Origin: Sphingobacterium sp. xlx-96
GTDB taxonomy: Bacteria; Bacteroidota; Bacteroidia; Sphingobacteriales; Sphingobacteriaceae
NCBI RefSeq assembly: GCF_011007365.1
Contig: NZ_WFKM01000002.1
Location: forward strand, 62,001-126,000
Direction of reading: 5' to 3'
DNA: 64,000 nt
Shown: positions 45,321 through 53,068 of the stretch, piece by piece
Layout: each line of letters starts with the position of its first letter
Position numbering within the stretch: the first letter of the stretch is position 1
Notes under the pieces: model-generated
What the model was told of the DNA's origin: nothing
Database searches by the model: none
What the model saw: the letters and a program-made list of their open reading frames with translations, nothing else
Program-made: the position numbers and the translations under genes

Positions 45321-45362
45321 TGCACTGCCCCAAAAAATTTAGACACTTTATGGGGTAGTGCA
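45321..45362. terminator. Palindromic stem between rnr and the FAD gene; terminator or IS-end remnant
   Basis: TGCACTGCCCCA (45321-45332) and TGGGGTAGTGCA (45351-45362) form a 12-bp stem with one G-T pair around an 18-nt loop. It can terminate both convergent genes. The sequence CTGCCCCAAAAAATTTAGAC also resembles the terminal inverted repeat style of IS3-group elements. Confidence 0.65.
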
Positions 45363-45381
45363 TTTCGCAAGCATCTTTGGC

Positions 45382-46545
45382 TTATATATTAAAAATAATC
45401 TTTTCAATACTCTTCTCCGCATAACCGGCACTAGCCGTCATCCCTTTCCCTCCTATCCCCGTACGAACATGTATACGCTCCGACACATCGATTTCAAAAA
45501 TCTGCTTATCGTGCTGCGCATAATAACCGGCCCAAGTTGACTCGATCATACTTTCATCTACTGGCATGATTCTATTCGCTTCCGCCAGCATCAGCCTATT
45601 GATCGTATTATTAATAGAAAAACCAAGGTCGTCGATCTGACTGCCTAAAGCATACTCGTGCGAGTCGCCTATAATGATACTGCCATCTACCGCCTGCTTA
45701 AAAAGAATATGCACCCCCCATTTGCGCAATTCTTCATAGTGTGTGGGAACAGGTATGGTATGGAAAGACGGACAATAAGCTTCAAAACTCTCGTACCGAC
45801 GTACGGTAAGTCCGGTGAGAATATTCCCCGGCATCCTCAAATGCGGCAGAGGCTTGGTACGCATCATCTGCAATTTACTCACTTTCAAACCGCTGTCTTC
45901 AAAAAGATCTCTAAACAACAATTTAAACTCATAACCATTACAAATCACCACCTTATCCGCATCGAAACTTTCGCCTTTGCTGGATCTTAGAGAAACAGTA
46001 TCTCCCACCTCTTCACAGCCCACAATTGCGGTATCGTAACGCAAGGTATAATTGTAAAATTTCCCTTTCAGGTAATCGTGAATCTTCCTGATCATTAAAT
46101 CCGGTTCTGCACTGAGTTCCTGCTTAAATACAATAGCTTCTTTCACATACCCCCCATTCAACATAGGATAAGCTTTTAGAACCTGCTCTTTAGACCAAAT
46201 TTCGTGGGCATAACCTACCTGCTGATAATGTGCGCTCAATTCGTGAATAACCTGTACTTCATCCTGATCTGAAGCAATGTAGATGCTGCCATTGTTACGG
46301 ATGGATATATCCGTCTCCCGCTGTATGGATTGATAAATGTCCAATCCTCTTACCCCGTATCCAAACCATTCTCCAGCCATGCCGGACGGTACGACCTGTC
46401 CAAAATTACGAACCGTAGATCCCTGCGGGTAATTGTCTTTCTCGACATGCAGTACGCGAAGGCCTTTTACCAAGGCATGATAGGCATGGAATGTACCCAA
46501 CACCCCTCCTCCCACAACTATAAGATCATATTTCTTGTATTTCAT
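45382..46545 (-). CDS. FAD-dependent oxidoreductase of the phosphonate-associated (TIGR03364) type
   Basis: 387 residues from the ATG at 46545. DAO-superfamily flavoprotein: dinucleotide motif VVGGGVLGTFHAYHAL at the N-terminus and a C-terminal FAD loop HVRTGIGGKGMT. The segments GSTVRNFGQVVPSG and RRYESFEAYC are typical of the clade that travels with phosphonate genes, members of which oxidise aminophosphonates (2-aminoethylphosphonate or N-methyl forms) to phosphonoacetaldehyde. That activity is inferred from family and context. Follows the DUF5690 gene by 36 nt and shares its promoter. Confidence 0.82.
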   Translation of the reverse strand: MKYKKYDLIVVGGGVLGTFHAYHALVKGLRVLHVEKDNYPQGSTVRNFGQVVPSGMAGEWFGYGVRGLDIYQSIQRETDISIRNNGSIYIASDQDEVQVIHELSAHYQQVGYAHEIWSKEQVLKAYPMLNGGYVKEAIVFKQELSAEPDLMIRKIHDYLKGKFYNYTLRYDTAIVGCEEVGDTVSLRSSKGESFDADKVVICNGYEFKLLFRDLFEDSGLKVSKLQMMRTKPLPHLRMPGNILTGLTVRRYESFEAYCPSFHTIPVPTHYEELRKWGVHILFKQAVDGSIIIGDSHEYALGSQIDDLGFSINNTINRLMLAEANRIMPVDESMIESTWAGYYAQHDKQIFEIDVSERIHVRTGIGGKGMTASAGYAEKSIEKIIFNI

Positions 46546-46581
46546 CAACTCTATATTTATTACATTTTTAAAAATCTAAGA

Positions 46582-47898
46582 TCATCCCCATAACAAAACC
46601 CGCGTTTTGGGACGCCGCACTTTTACAGGAGATTTCTGTTTGCGAACAAAATAAATCAGCGAAAGAACAGACAAAATGCCCCCTATACAAGATGCAAAGA
46701 ACACCAGCTGTATAAAATACCCTCCCCAGCTCAGCGTATTGGGCAGCATCTCTTTATTGATCATAATAACAAAACTACCTAAGTAACCTATAGAGTCCGC
46801 TAGATACATAACAAATCCCGCATTGCTCTTCACCTTAAAGGTAGCTATCATCCGTTCAAAAAAGATGGCATTGTAGGGTATATAAGCCATGTACAACCCC
46901 AGTCCCACTAACAACATCCAAGTAAGACCATCCAGCAGATGAAGAGTATAGAAATACGTAGAAAGGCCGGAAATAAGGAACCCCGCTATAATCTGTAGGT
47001 GAATCAATTTAAATGCCTTCAGATTGTCTTTTACAAGGATAAGCATCGAAATCATAAACAGCACAATTAGGGCTATAGCCCCATCGACCTTCGCATAAAT
47101 ACCATTATCCTTAATATGCAACATGTTCCAGATTTCTATCTCAAAATTATCTCTCACATCGCGAAGTATAGTCAATAACATATAAACAAGCACCGTCAGT
47201 ACGATCCCTGGCATAAAACGTTTCAGAAACTTTTTACGCATCTTTCCGTCCATAGCGACACGTTCTGTTCTTAAACGCTTATCGGCAGAGGTCGGTTCAG
47301 GAGCCATTCCTAATACCCAAACGCACAATAGAAAAGGCACAAAAAACAACAATCCGGTGCAAAAAGGCATCCAATACTCCGTGACAGCAAAGGAACTCAT
47401 CAACCAACGGCCTACTGTCTTAATCAAGCCCGAAGCAAAGATTAAACTCACAGCCATAACAGCCCCCATAATCTCCGTAAAACGCCTTCCTTCCAAATAA
47501 GAAAAAACCAAGCCCCAAATCATTCCCAATGGAAATCCGTTAAAAAACATGAATACGATATTCCAAGGTTTAGATACCAATGCAAACAGAAATAGACTAA
47601 ACCAAGAGATCAAAATAAGTACCACTAAATAACGCGCTCTATTTTTATTTTTACTCTCAGCGATAAATCGAATGCCATAAAATTTGCTTAACATGTATCC
47701 CAACATTTGAACAATTACAAGCCATACCTTAAAACTGATTCCTAATAGTTGTTCATCCGCAAATCCCGCTGCTGTAAAGGCCTTCCGAAAAGAGTACATA
47801 CTCGTATAACAAAAGAAAGCCGCCAATGCAAGAACAATTGCGACAGATCGTTCATCTAAACCTGTAAACCTTTTTTTTAGAGTATGCTTCAGTGACAT
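46582..47898 (-). CDS. DUF5690-family membrane transporter
   Basis: 438 residues with about 12 membrane segments in MFS-like arrangement (SVAIVLALAAFFCYTSMYSFRK at the start; GYMLSKFYGIRFIAESKNKN after helix 2). The N-terminal YSFRKAFTAAGF places an Arg at the position where organophosphate antiporters bind phosphate. No transported compound is known for the family. First gene of a two-gene unit with the phosphonate-type FAD oxidoreductase, so a role in moving the substrate or a product is inferred. Confidence 0.8.
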   Translation of the reverse strand: MSLKHTLKKRFTGLDERSVAIVLALAAFFCYTSMYSFRKAFTAAGFADEQLLGISFKVWLVIVQMLGYMLSKFYGIRFIAESKNKNRARYLVVLILISWFSLFLFALVSKPWNIVFMFFNGFPLGMIWGLVFSYLEGRRFTEIMGAVMAVSLIFASGLIKTVGRWLMSSFAVTEYWMPFCTGLLFFVPFLLCVWVLGMAPEPTSADKRLRTERVAMDGKMRKKFLKRFMPGIVLTVLVYMLLTILRDVRDNFEIEIWNMLHIKDNGIYAKVDGAIALIVLFMISMLILVKDNLKAFKLIHLQIIAGFLISGLSTYFYTLHLLDGLTWMLLVGLGLYMAYIPYNAIFFERMIATFKVKSNAGFVMYLADSIGYLGSFVIMINKEMLPNTLSWGGYFIQLVFFASCIGGILSVLSLIYFVRKQKSPVKVRRPKTRVLLWG

Positions 47899-47936
47899 AA
47901 CCGTATACTTATTGGTAAAAAATCTTATTAAGCAAC

Positions 47937-47944
47937 CAAAAGTA
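47937..47944 (-). promoter_or_regulatory. -7 element TACTTTTG of the DUF5690-FAD oxidoreductase unit
   Basis: An exact TAnnTTTG match on the minus strand, 38 nt before the ATG. GTTTTG sits 15 nt upstream, somewhat close for a -33 element. Confidence 0.5.
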
Positions 47945-48032
47945 TAGTTATGCTATTAACAAAACACTAAACTAGAGTTAAGTATTTGTAAACAATAATA
48001 ACAATATATTTTAGCATTTGTAAAACACTAAA

Positions 48033-48061
48033 AAAGCCCTAAACGGATCGTTTAGGGCTTT
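48033..48061 (-). terminator. Strong terminator of the XRE-cupin regulator gene
   Basis: A 13-bp perfect stem (AAAGCCCTAAACG with its complement) around a 3-nt loop, with a T run on the minus strand 25 nt past the regulator stop. Confidence 0.92.
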
Positions 48062-48085
48062 GATTATAAATTCTAAGTCCATTTT

Positions 48086-48667
48086 CTATTTAAGCTTCTG
48101 GTCAAAAAAATAGACAATAAGCATCAAGGCCTTGTGCTCACCAATATTTCTAGGTGTGTGTGCGAGTCTCCCATTAAAGAAAATTGAATCACCTTCTTCC
48201 AATACAATGACTTGATCGTCGAATACATACTCAACCTTACCGCTGATTATATATTTATACTCATAAGCCTCTGTCTCAACCATAGGGCGACTGGCATCTG
48301 GCAACAGTTCCAACAACACAATATCCAATGTTGAACTGTCTATGGAGGTAGTAAAAATACGTTTATAGTAAAAACCTAATGCTTGCTCCTTTTCAAATGC
48401 TGTATAGGAATCCTTCTTACGGACAATAATCGGCCCCGAGTCTTCATCCGAATTAAAATCTTTAAAAAACTCATTAAGGTCTATTTCGAGCGATTTTATA
48501 ATATTGATCAAGACCAAAAGAGAAGGAATCGTCCTGTTGTTTTCAATCTGGGAAATCAAACCTTTACTAACTCCTGCCCGATCTGCCAGCTCCTGAATAG
48601 TAATACCTTTCTCTTTACGTATCTCCTTCAGCTTTTGACTTATCTTAAATAATGTATTGTCTTCCAT
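48086..48667 (-). CDS. XRE-family regulator with C-terminal cupin domain
   Basis: About 193 residues from the ATG at 48667. N-terminal helix-turn-helix: ITIQELADRAGVSKGLISQIE, followed by RTIPSLLVLINIIKSLE. C-terminal cupin (about 105-185) with YKYIISGKVEYVFDDQ and EEGDSIFFNGRLAHTPRN. XRE-cupin proteins sense a small metabolite in the cupin and control adjacent catabolic genes. It sits between the two halves of the phosphonate island and is divergent from the dehydrogenase operon, so it is the likely local regulator. The longer frame to 48736 would pass through its own promoter. Confidence 0.88.
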   Translation of the reverse strand: MEDNTLFKISQKLKEIRKEKGITIQELADRAGVSKGLISQIENNRTIPSLLVLINIIKSLEIDLNEFFKDFNSDEDSGPIIVRKKDSYTAFEKEQALGFYYKRIFTTSIDSSTLDIVLLELLPDASRPMVETEAYEYKYIISGKVEYVFDDQVIVLEEGDSIFFNGRLAHTPRNIGEHKALMLIVYFFDQKLK

Positions 48668-48841
48668 GTTACTCTTCAAAAATAGGTAAATATATCCGCT
48701 AATTAATATTAATTTATTAAAGCAGATTTCGTACAAATATCTCCACCCCCATAAAACTTAATAATAAATTAACGCTATAAAAATATAGCATAAATAAACT
48801 TTGTTTAGTATTGCAAAACATATGTATATTTATACAATGAT
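48668..48841. promoter_or_regulatory. Divergent control region of the phosphonate island
   Basis: Holds TATTTTTG (minus strand, 48684-48677), 9 nt before the regulator ATG. The perfect palindrome AATTAATATTAATT (48701-48714) lies where its -33 region would be, and GCTATA-AAAA-TATAGC is at 48774-48789, about 50 nt before the dehydrogenase start. TAGTATTG (48806-48813) is a 7/8 match to the -7 consensus for the dehydrogenase operon. The palindromes are candidate operators. Confidence 0.5.
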
Positions 48842-49942
48842 ATGAAAGAACAAGGCACTTATTACATATTCCACAAGGCATTTCAACCTTTAGAAAAGGT
48901 TGAAATGCCCCTGCCGGACCTCCGAGAGAACGAAATTTTAGTAAACATCAGCTACGCCACGCTCTGTGGCAGTGACCTACATACTTATTGTGGCTTTAGA
49001 CAAGAGCCATGCCCAACCATATTAGGCCACGAGATTGTTGGCGTAATTGAGCAGATTTCTCCAAGTCATAGCGGTGTGGACGCTATCGGAACACGGCTTC
49101 ATATAGGAGATCTCGTGACTTGGACCGTATTTGCCAGCGACCCGAACACGACCAATTATCAGGCTGAAACTCCTCAGAAAAACTCTGATCTTTATAAATA
49201 TGGTCATCGGCAGATAACAGCCGAAGATAGTTTTCATGGAGGACTAGCTTCGCACATCATCTTACGGCCACACACCTGTCTGAGAGTATTACCCCAGGAA
49301 ATCCCATTAGGCATAGCGGCCACGATCAACTGTGCTATAGCAACCTCAGCAGGCGCCATCCGTCTTACGGAATCGGTCGCTAACAAAAACGTACATATTG
49401 CTGGGATAGGACTACTCGGGCTTGTCGCGATCGCCATGTGTAAAGAAATGGGTGCACATCATATCGTTGCTTCGGATATAAACGAAGATAGGCTGAAACT
49501 CGCTAAAGAGTTTGGAGCTACACATACGCTAAACCTGAAACAACAGGACTCTGACACAGTACTAAAAAAGCTTTCTATAGACTGCTTTATAGATATGAGC
49601 GGATCCCCTGATGCGATGGAACTTGGTGTGGATACGCTACAACTACATGGCAAAGCTGTATTTGTTGGAGCCGTATTCAACCAACGTAAGACAGGTATTG
49701 ATGCCGAACAGATGATACGAAAAATGCTTACGATCAAAGGTCTGCATAATTACAACTATACGGATTTCTCCAATGCGGTGGATTTTATTGTTAAACACTG
49801 GAAGAAATACCCTTTCAAGTCATTAATTGAACGCGACTTTCCACTATCCAATATCAACGAAGCTATCCAGTTTGCAATAACAAACAAACCGATACGTGCC
49901 GGTCTATATATGTCTCACCCACCCGTGAAAACCGAAGAATAA
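48842..49942 (+). CDS. Zinc-dependent alcohol dehydrogenase, phosphonate-catabolism (HpnZ) type
   Basis: 366 residues, medium-chain dehydrogenase/reductase. Catalytic zinc ligands Cys 42, His 63 and Glu 64 are in ATLCGSDLH and GHEIVG; the nucleotide site is GIGLLGLVAIA near residue 185. The lobe that normally holds four structural-zinc cysteines has none (ASDPNTTNYQAETPQ). The LYKYGHRQI segment matches the dehydrogenases associated with phosphonate gene clusters (TIGR03366). It could oxidise a hydroxyphosphonate or reduce an aldehyde; the direction is unknown. The stop codon overlaps the next start (TAATG). Confidence 0.82.
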   Translation: MKEQGTYYIFHKAFQPLEKVEMPLPDLRENEILVNISYATLCGSDLHTYCGFRQEPCPTILGHEIVGVIEQISPSHSGVDAIGTRLHIGDLVTWTVFASDPNTTNYQAETPQKNSDLYKYGHRQITAEDSFHGGLASHIILRPHTCLRVLPQEIPLGIAATINCAIATSAGAIRLTESVANKNVHIAGIGLLGLVAIAMCKEMGAHHIVASDINEDRLKLAKEFGATHTLNLKQQDSDTVLKKLSIDCFIDMSGSPDAMELGVDTLQLHGKAVFVGAVFNQRKTGIDAEQMIRKMLTIKGLHNYNYTDFSNAVDFIVKHWKKYPFKSLIERDFPLSNINEAIQFAITNKPIRAGLYMSHPPVKTEE

Positions 49943-51189
49943 TGGGCACTGCATTTAGAAAAGACCAGTGGAAGATGCTATTTGTAACCATGTTCTGTTA
50001 CTTATTCTTCTACACAGGACGACATAACTTTGGCTGGGCTGCGAAAGGGATTGCTGAAGAGCTCGACATCAGTTTTCAACAGGTAGGTTGGATCAGTTTT
50101 GCGATGCTGATGGGCTATGCCATCGGTCAGCTGATCAACGGAAACCTTGCGGATCGACTTAGCCCCAAGACGATGATCATTACAGGGGGTGGTCTTTCCA
50201 TACTGTGCAATCTCTCCATCAGTTTTGCAGATAGCTACACGGCAATACTCTTATTATGGACATTGAATGGATATTTCCAGTCTATGGCCTGGGGAGCCGG
50301 AGGTCGATTAATATCCAATTGGTGGAGCAGCGACGAACGGGGAAAAGCATTTGGCTTTTATACCATGGCAGCAGGAAGTTCCTCTGTCCTCACATTTTTG
50401 ATGGCTCTTGTATTAGTTCATCAAGATCAGAGTTGGCGAACTTTATTCCGCTACCCTATTCTATTTTTAGCGGGGGCACTTTTATTATTTCTATTTCTGG
50501 CATATAGTCATCCTAAACACCAAGGATACACCCCCCTTGAAGAGGATGAATCGGAATCAACTGCGACCACTCAAAACTGGAAGGAAGCCTACAAAGCCGT
50601 ATTTCGGAACCAAAATTTTATGATCGCCTCTGTAGCGATAGGCTTTCAAAGTATGGCGCGATACGGTCTCATATTTTGGGTACCTATACATTTCCTTGGA
50701 AATGATTATAAACAATCGAGTGGCAACCTATGGCTTACCCTCCTCATTCCTATTGGCATGGCTCTTGGCGCAGTTTCATTTGGTTATATCTCGGACATCC
50801 TGTTCAAAAAAAACAGGAGCAAGTCGATACGTGCGGGTATGTTGATCAGCTGTGTCATTGCAGTACTTATATACCTCGTTCCGATCGAAAACCACCTTAT
50901 GATGGGGGTACTCATGTTTGCCTCAGGCTTTTTTGTATACGGACCCCAAGCCAATTTTTGGACACTGAGTCCTGACTTACTGGGCACCAAACTGGTCGGA
51001 ACAGGGATAGGCATTATGAATATGTTTGCCTATGTATTTGCTGCTGTGGGTGAACCTTTATTTGGTAAACTAATTGACTACACAGGAGATACAGCTAATA
51101 TTTTTTTATTTGTAGCTCTTATCTGCGCCCTTTGTGCATGTATCATATCATTTGTTAAAATTAAAGAATCCATAAATAATCATGAGTAA
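49942..51189 (+). CDS. MFS transporter of the organophosphate:phosphate antiporter type
   Basis: 415 residues, 12 membrane segments. Two arginines that hold the phosphate group in GlpT are conserved in position: Arg 27 in YTGRHNFGWAA and Arg 240 in SMARYGLIFWVP. This predicts a phosphate-like anionic substrate, and together with the neighbours a phosphonate. Overlaps the dehydrogenase gene by 1 nt upstream and the HAD gene by 8 nt downstream, which indicates translational coupling. Confidence 0.85.
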   Translation: MGTAFRKDQWKMLFVTMFCYLFFYTGRHNFGWAAKGIAEELDISFQQVGWISFAMLMGYAIGQLINGNLADRLSPKTMIITGGGLSILCNLSISFADSYTAILLLWTLNGYFQSMAWGAGGRLISNWWSSDERGKAFGFYTMAAGSSSVLTFLMALVLVHQDQSWRTLFRYPILFLAGALLLFLFLAYSHPKHQGYTPLEEDESESTATTQNWKEAYKAVFRNQNFMIASVAIGFQSMARYGLIFWVPIHFLGNDYKQSSGNLWLTLLIPIGMALGAVSFGYISDILFKKNRSKSIRAGMLISCVIAVLIYLVPIENHLMMGVLMFASGFFVYGPQANFWTLSPDLLGTKLVGTGIGIMNMFAYVFAAVGEPLFGKLIDYTGDTANIFLFVALICALCACIISFVKIKESINNHE

Positions 51190-51916
51190 AGTAAAATTAG
51201 CCATCTTTGATATGGCTGGAACAACGGTCCAAGATGAACGTGAAGTTGAAAAGTGTTTTTATGATGCGATAAAAGCTACCCATCTGAATGTATCAAGGGA
51301 AAAGATTAATAGCATGATGGGCTGGTCGAAAATCCTTGTATTTGAGACCATATGGAAAGAAGAAATCGGTGAAGATCATCCGGATTATTCGAAAAAGGTC
51401 CAAGAATCCTACAATTATTTCACCAAGACACTGGAAGAGCACTACGAAACCGTTGGCGCCAAGCCTTATGAGGGCGTATTGGAGGTATTCGACTACTGTA
51501 GATCAAACGGGATCAAAGTAGCGCTGACAACAGGTTTTTACCGAAAGGTAACCGATATCATCTTAGAAAAACTGGGGTGGGACAAAGGATTAAACAGCGA
51601 CTATACCTGCTTAGCGAACAGCAACGAAAATATCATTAACTGCTCTATCGCCAGCAGCGATGTAGAACAGGGACGACCAGCACCGGATATGATCCATTTG
51701 GCTATGAAAAAATGTGGTATTGAAGACCCGAAACAGGTAATCAACCTGGGTGACACCCCCTCTGACCTTCAGTCGGCAGAGGCTGCTAACGTACTGTATT
51801 CTATAGGTTCTCTATATGGCACGCATAGTCATGAAGAGCTACAAAGCTATAAACATGATCAGTTCATTTCGAAGCCAATCGAAATGATTGATATCATCAA
51901 AAAACTAAGTGAATAA
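51182..51916 (+). CDS. Phosphonatase-like HAD hydrolase
   Basis: 244 residues. HAD motif I is FDMAGTTV with nucleophile Asp 10; motif II Thr is in ALTTGFYRK; motif III/IV is in GRPAPDMI and NLGDTPSDL. The cap domain contains MGWSK with Lys 50 at the place of the Schiff-base Lys of phosphonoacetaldehyde hydrolase PhnX (MGLLK in the classic enzyme), so C-P bond cleavage through an imine is expected. It differs enough from PhnX to belong to the PhnX-like clade (TIGR03351) that co-occurs with the FAD oxidoreductase type above. Products would be an aldehyde and phosphate. Confidence 0.85.
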   Translation: MSKVKLAIFDMAGTTVQDEREVEKCFYDAIKATHLNVSREKINSMMGWSKILVFETIWKEEIGEDHPDYSKKVQESYNYFTKTLEEHYETVGAKPYEGVLEVFDYCRSNGIKVALTTGFYRKVTDIILEKLGWDKGLNSDYTCLANSNENIINCSIASSDVEQGRPAPDMIHLAMKKCGIEDPKQVINLGDTPSDLQSAEAANVLYSIGSLYGTHSHEELQSYKHDQFISKPIEMIDIIKKLSE

Positions 51917-51939
51917 GAGTTTAAATAGCATATTACACC

Positions 51940-52926
51940 ATGATAAACCGAAAAAGCTTCATCAAGATCGGCACCCTAGGGGTGTCCGGTCTTTTTTTTA
52001 AAAATAGCCTAGCATCATCTCTGAATGAGATTGATCACACTATAAAAAAGAAGGGCCTAAAGTTCGGCGTAATCACCGATTTACATTACGATTTGATGCA
52101 TGATGCGGGGGAGCGTGCAGAAGCATTTATCAGTGCCATGAACCAGGAGCAACCCGATTTCATTATAAGCCTTGGCGACTTCTGTGTGCCAAAAACACAG
52201 AACCAACCGCTAATGGATACCTGGAATAAATTTAAAGGCGAAAAGCACTATGTACTGGGCAATCATGACACCGACGGAGGCTTTACAAAAGATCAGGCCC
52301 TGCGTTTTTGGAATATCAATCGCCCATACTATTCCTTTGACAAAGAAGACTTTCATTTTGTAATTTTAGATGGTAACGAGAAGCCTGTTAATTCTAAACT
52401 TCAAGGATATCCAAGAACTATTGACAAAAAACAACTTGCGTGGCTTAAGGAAGACCTACAAAAGACCAATTTGAGAACTGTTATTTTCTGTCATCAAGGA
52501 CTAGACAATACCAACAATGGTTTGGACAATGGGATGGAAGTCCGCTACCTGTTTGAACAGATTAATCAGCAAGCTGGGTTTAACAAAATTATTCTTGTCT
52601 TGACTGGTCATCATCATTCCAATTATCACAACACCATTAATAATATTCATTACGTACAAATTAACAGTTCTTCCTACTACTGGGTGGACGAGTCTTACAA
52701 GAGTACTGCATTTACTGAAGATTTCTACAAAAAACACCCCATACTCCGTCATACCATCGTATATGAAGACCCGATATGGGCCATTGTGGAAATTGATGGT
52801 AAAAACAAAATAAAGATTAATGGCAAGAAAAGTAGATTCGCTGGCGACGATCAGACAGCACCATCAGGTATAGCAGATACCTATCCAATCACTGCCGAAA
52901 TCGATAATCGAGAGCTAAGTTATTAG
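51940..52926 (+). CDS. Exported calcineurin-like metallophosphoesterase
   Basis: 328 residues. The N-terminus NRKSFIKIGTLGVSGLFF is an export signal of Tat or Sec type. All metal-binding motifs are present in order: ITDLHYD, LGDF, GNHD, FCHQG and LTGHHH. This is a periplasmic phosphomonoesterase or phosphodiesterase fold. It starts 23 nt after the HAD gene and is the last gene of the operon, so it may free a phosphonate from an ester or lipid outside the membrane before import; that is inference. A terminator follows. Confidence 0.85.
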   Translation: MINRKSFIKIGTLGVSGLFFKNSLASSLNEIDHTIKKKGLKFGVITDLHYDLMHDAGERAEAFISAMNQEQPDFIISLGDFCVPKTQNQPLMDTWNKFKGEKHYVLGNHDTDGGFTKDQALRFWNINRPYYSFDKEDFHFVILDGNEKPVNSKLQGYPRTIDKKQLAWLKEDLQKTNLRTVIFCHQGLDNTNNGLDNGMEVRYLFEQINQQAGFNKIILVLTGHHHSNYHNTINNIHYVQINSSSYYWVDESYKSTAFTEDFYKKHPILRHTIVYEDPIWAIVEIDGKNKIKINGKKSRFAGDDQTAPSGIADTYPITAEIDNRELSY

Positions 52927-52934
52927 TGACGCAC

Positions 52935-52964
52935 GCAAAGAGCCTCGTTTGGCGGTCTCTTTGC
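52935..52964. terminator. Terminator after the phosphonate operon
   Basis: GCAAAGAG (52935-52942) pairs with CTCTTTGC (52957-52964) around an imperfect loop, 9 nt past the stop. T-tail is weak. Confidence 0.7.
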
Positions 52965-53068
52965 TTCTCAATCCTGCATCAGACCGCTTCTTCCCCATCG
53001 AACATATACATTATGTTTTTATCTGCCCTAAAAAATATGAGTCTCCTGTACCGTAAAAATACAGAACA

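Noticed and set aside
45382..46545. Glycine oxidase ThiO or sarcosine oxidase
   Set aside because: The same superfamily, but no thiamine or sarcosine genes are nearby, and the motifs and neighbourhood fit the phosphonate-associated clade better. Not fully excluded.
51182..51916. Calling the HAD protein phosphonoacetaldehyde hydrolase PhnX outright
   Set aside because: Key residues agree, but the surrounding sequence differs and the gene lacks a PhnW partner, so PhnX-like is as far as sequence allows.
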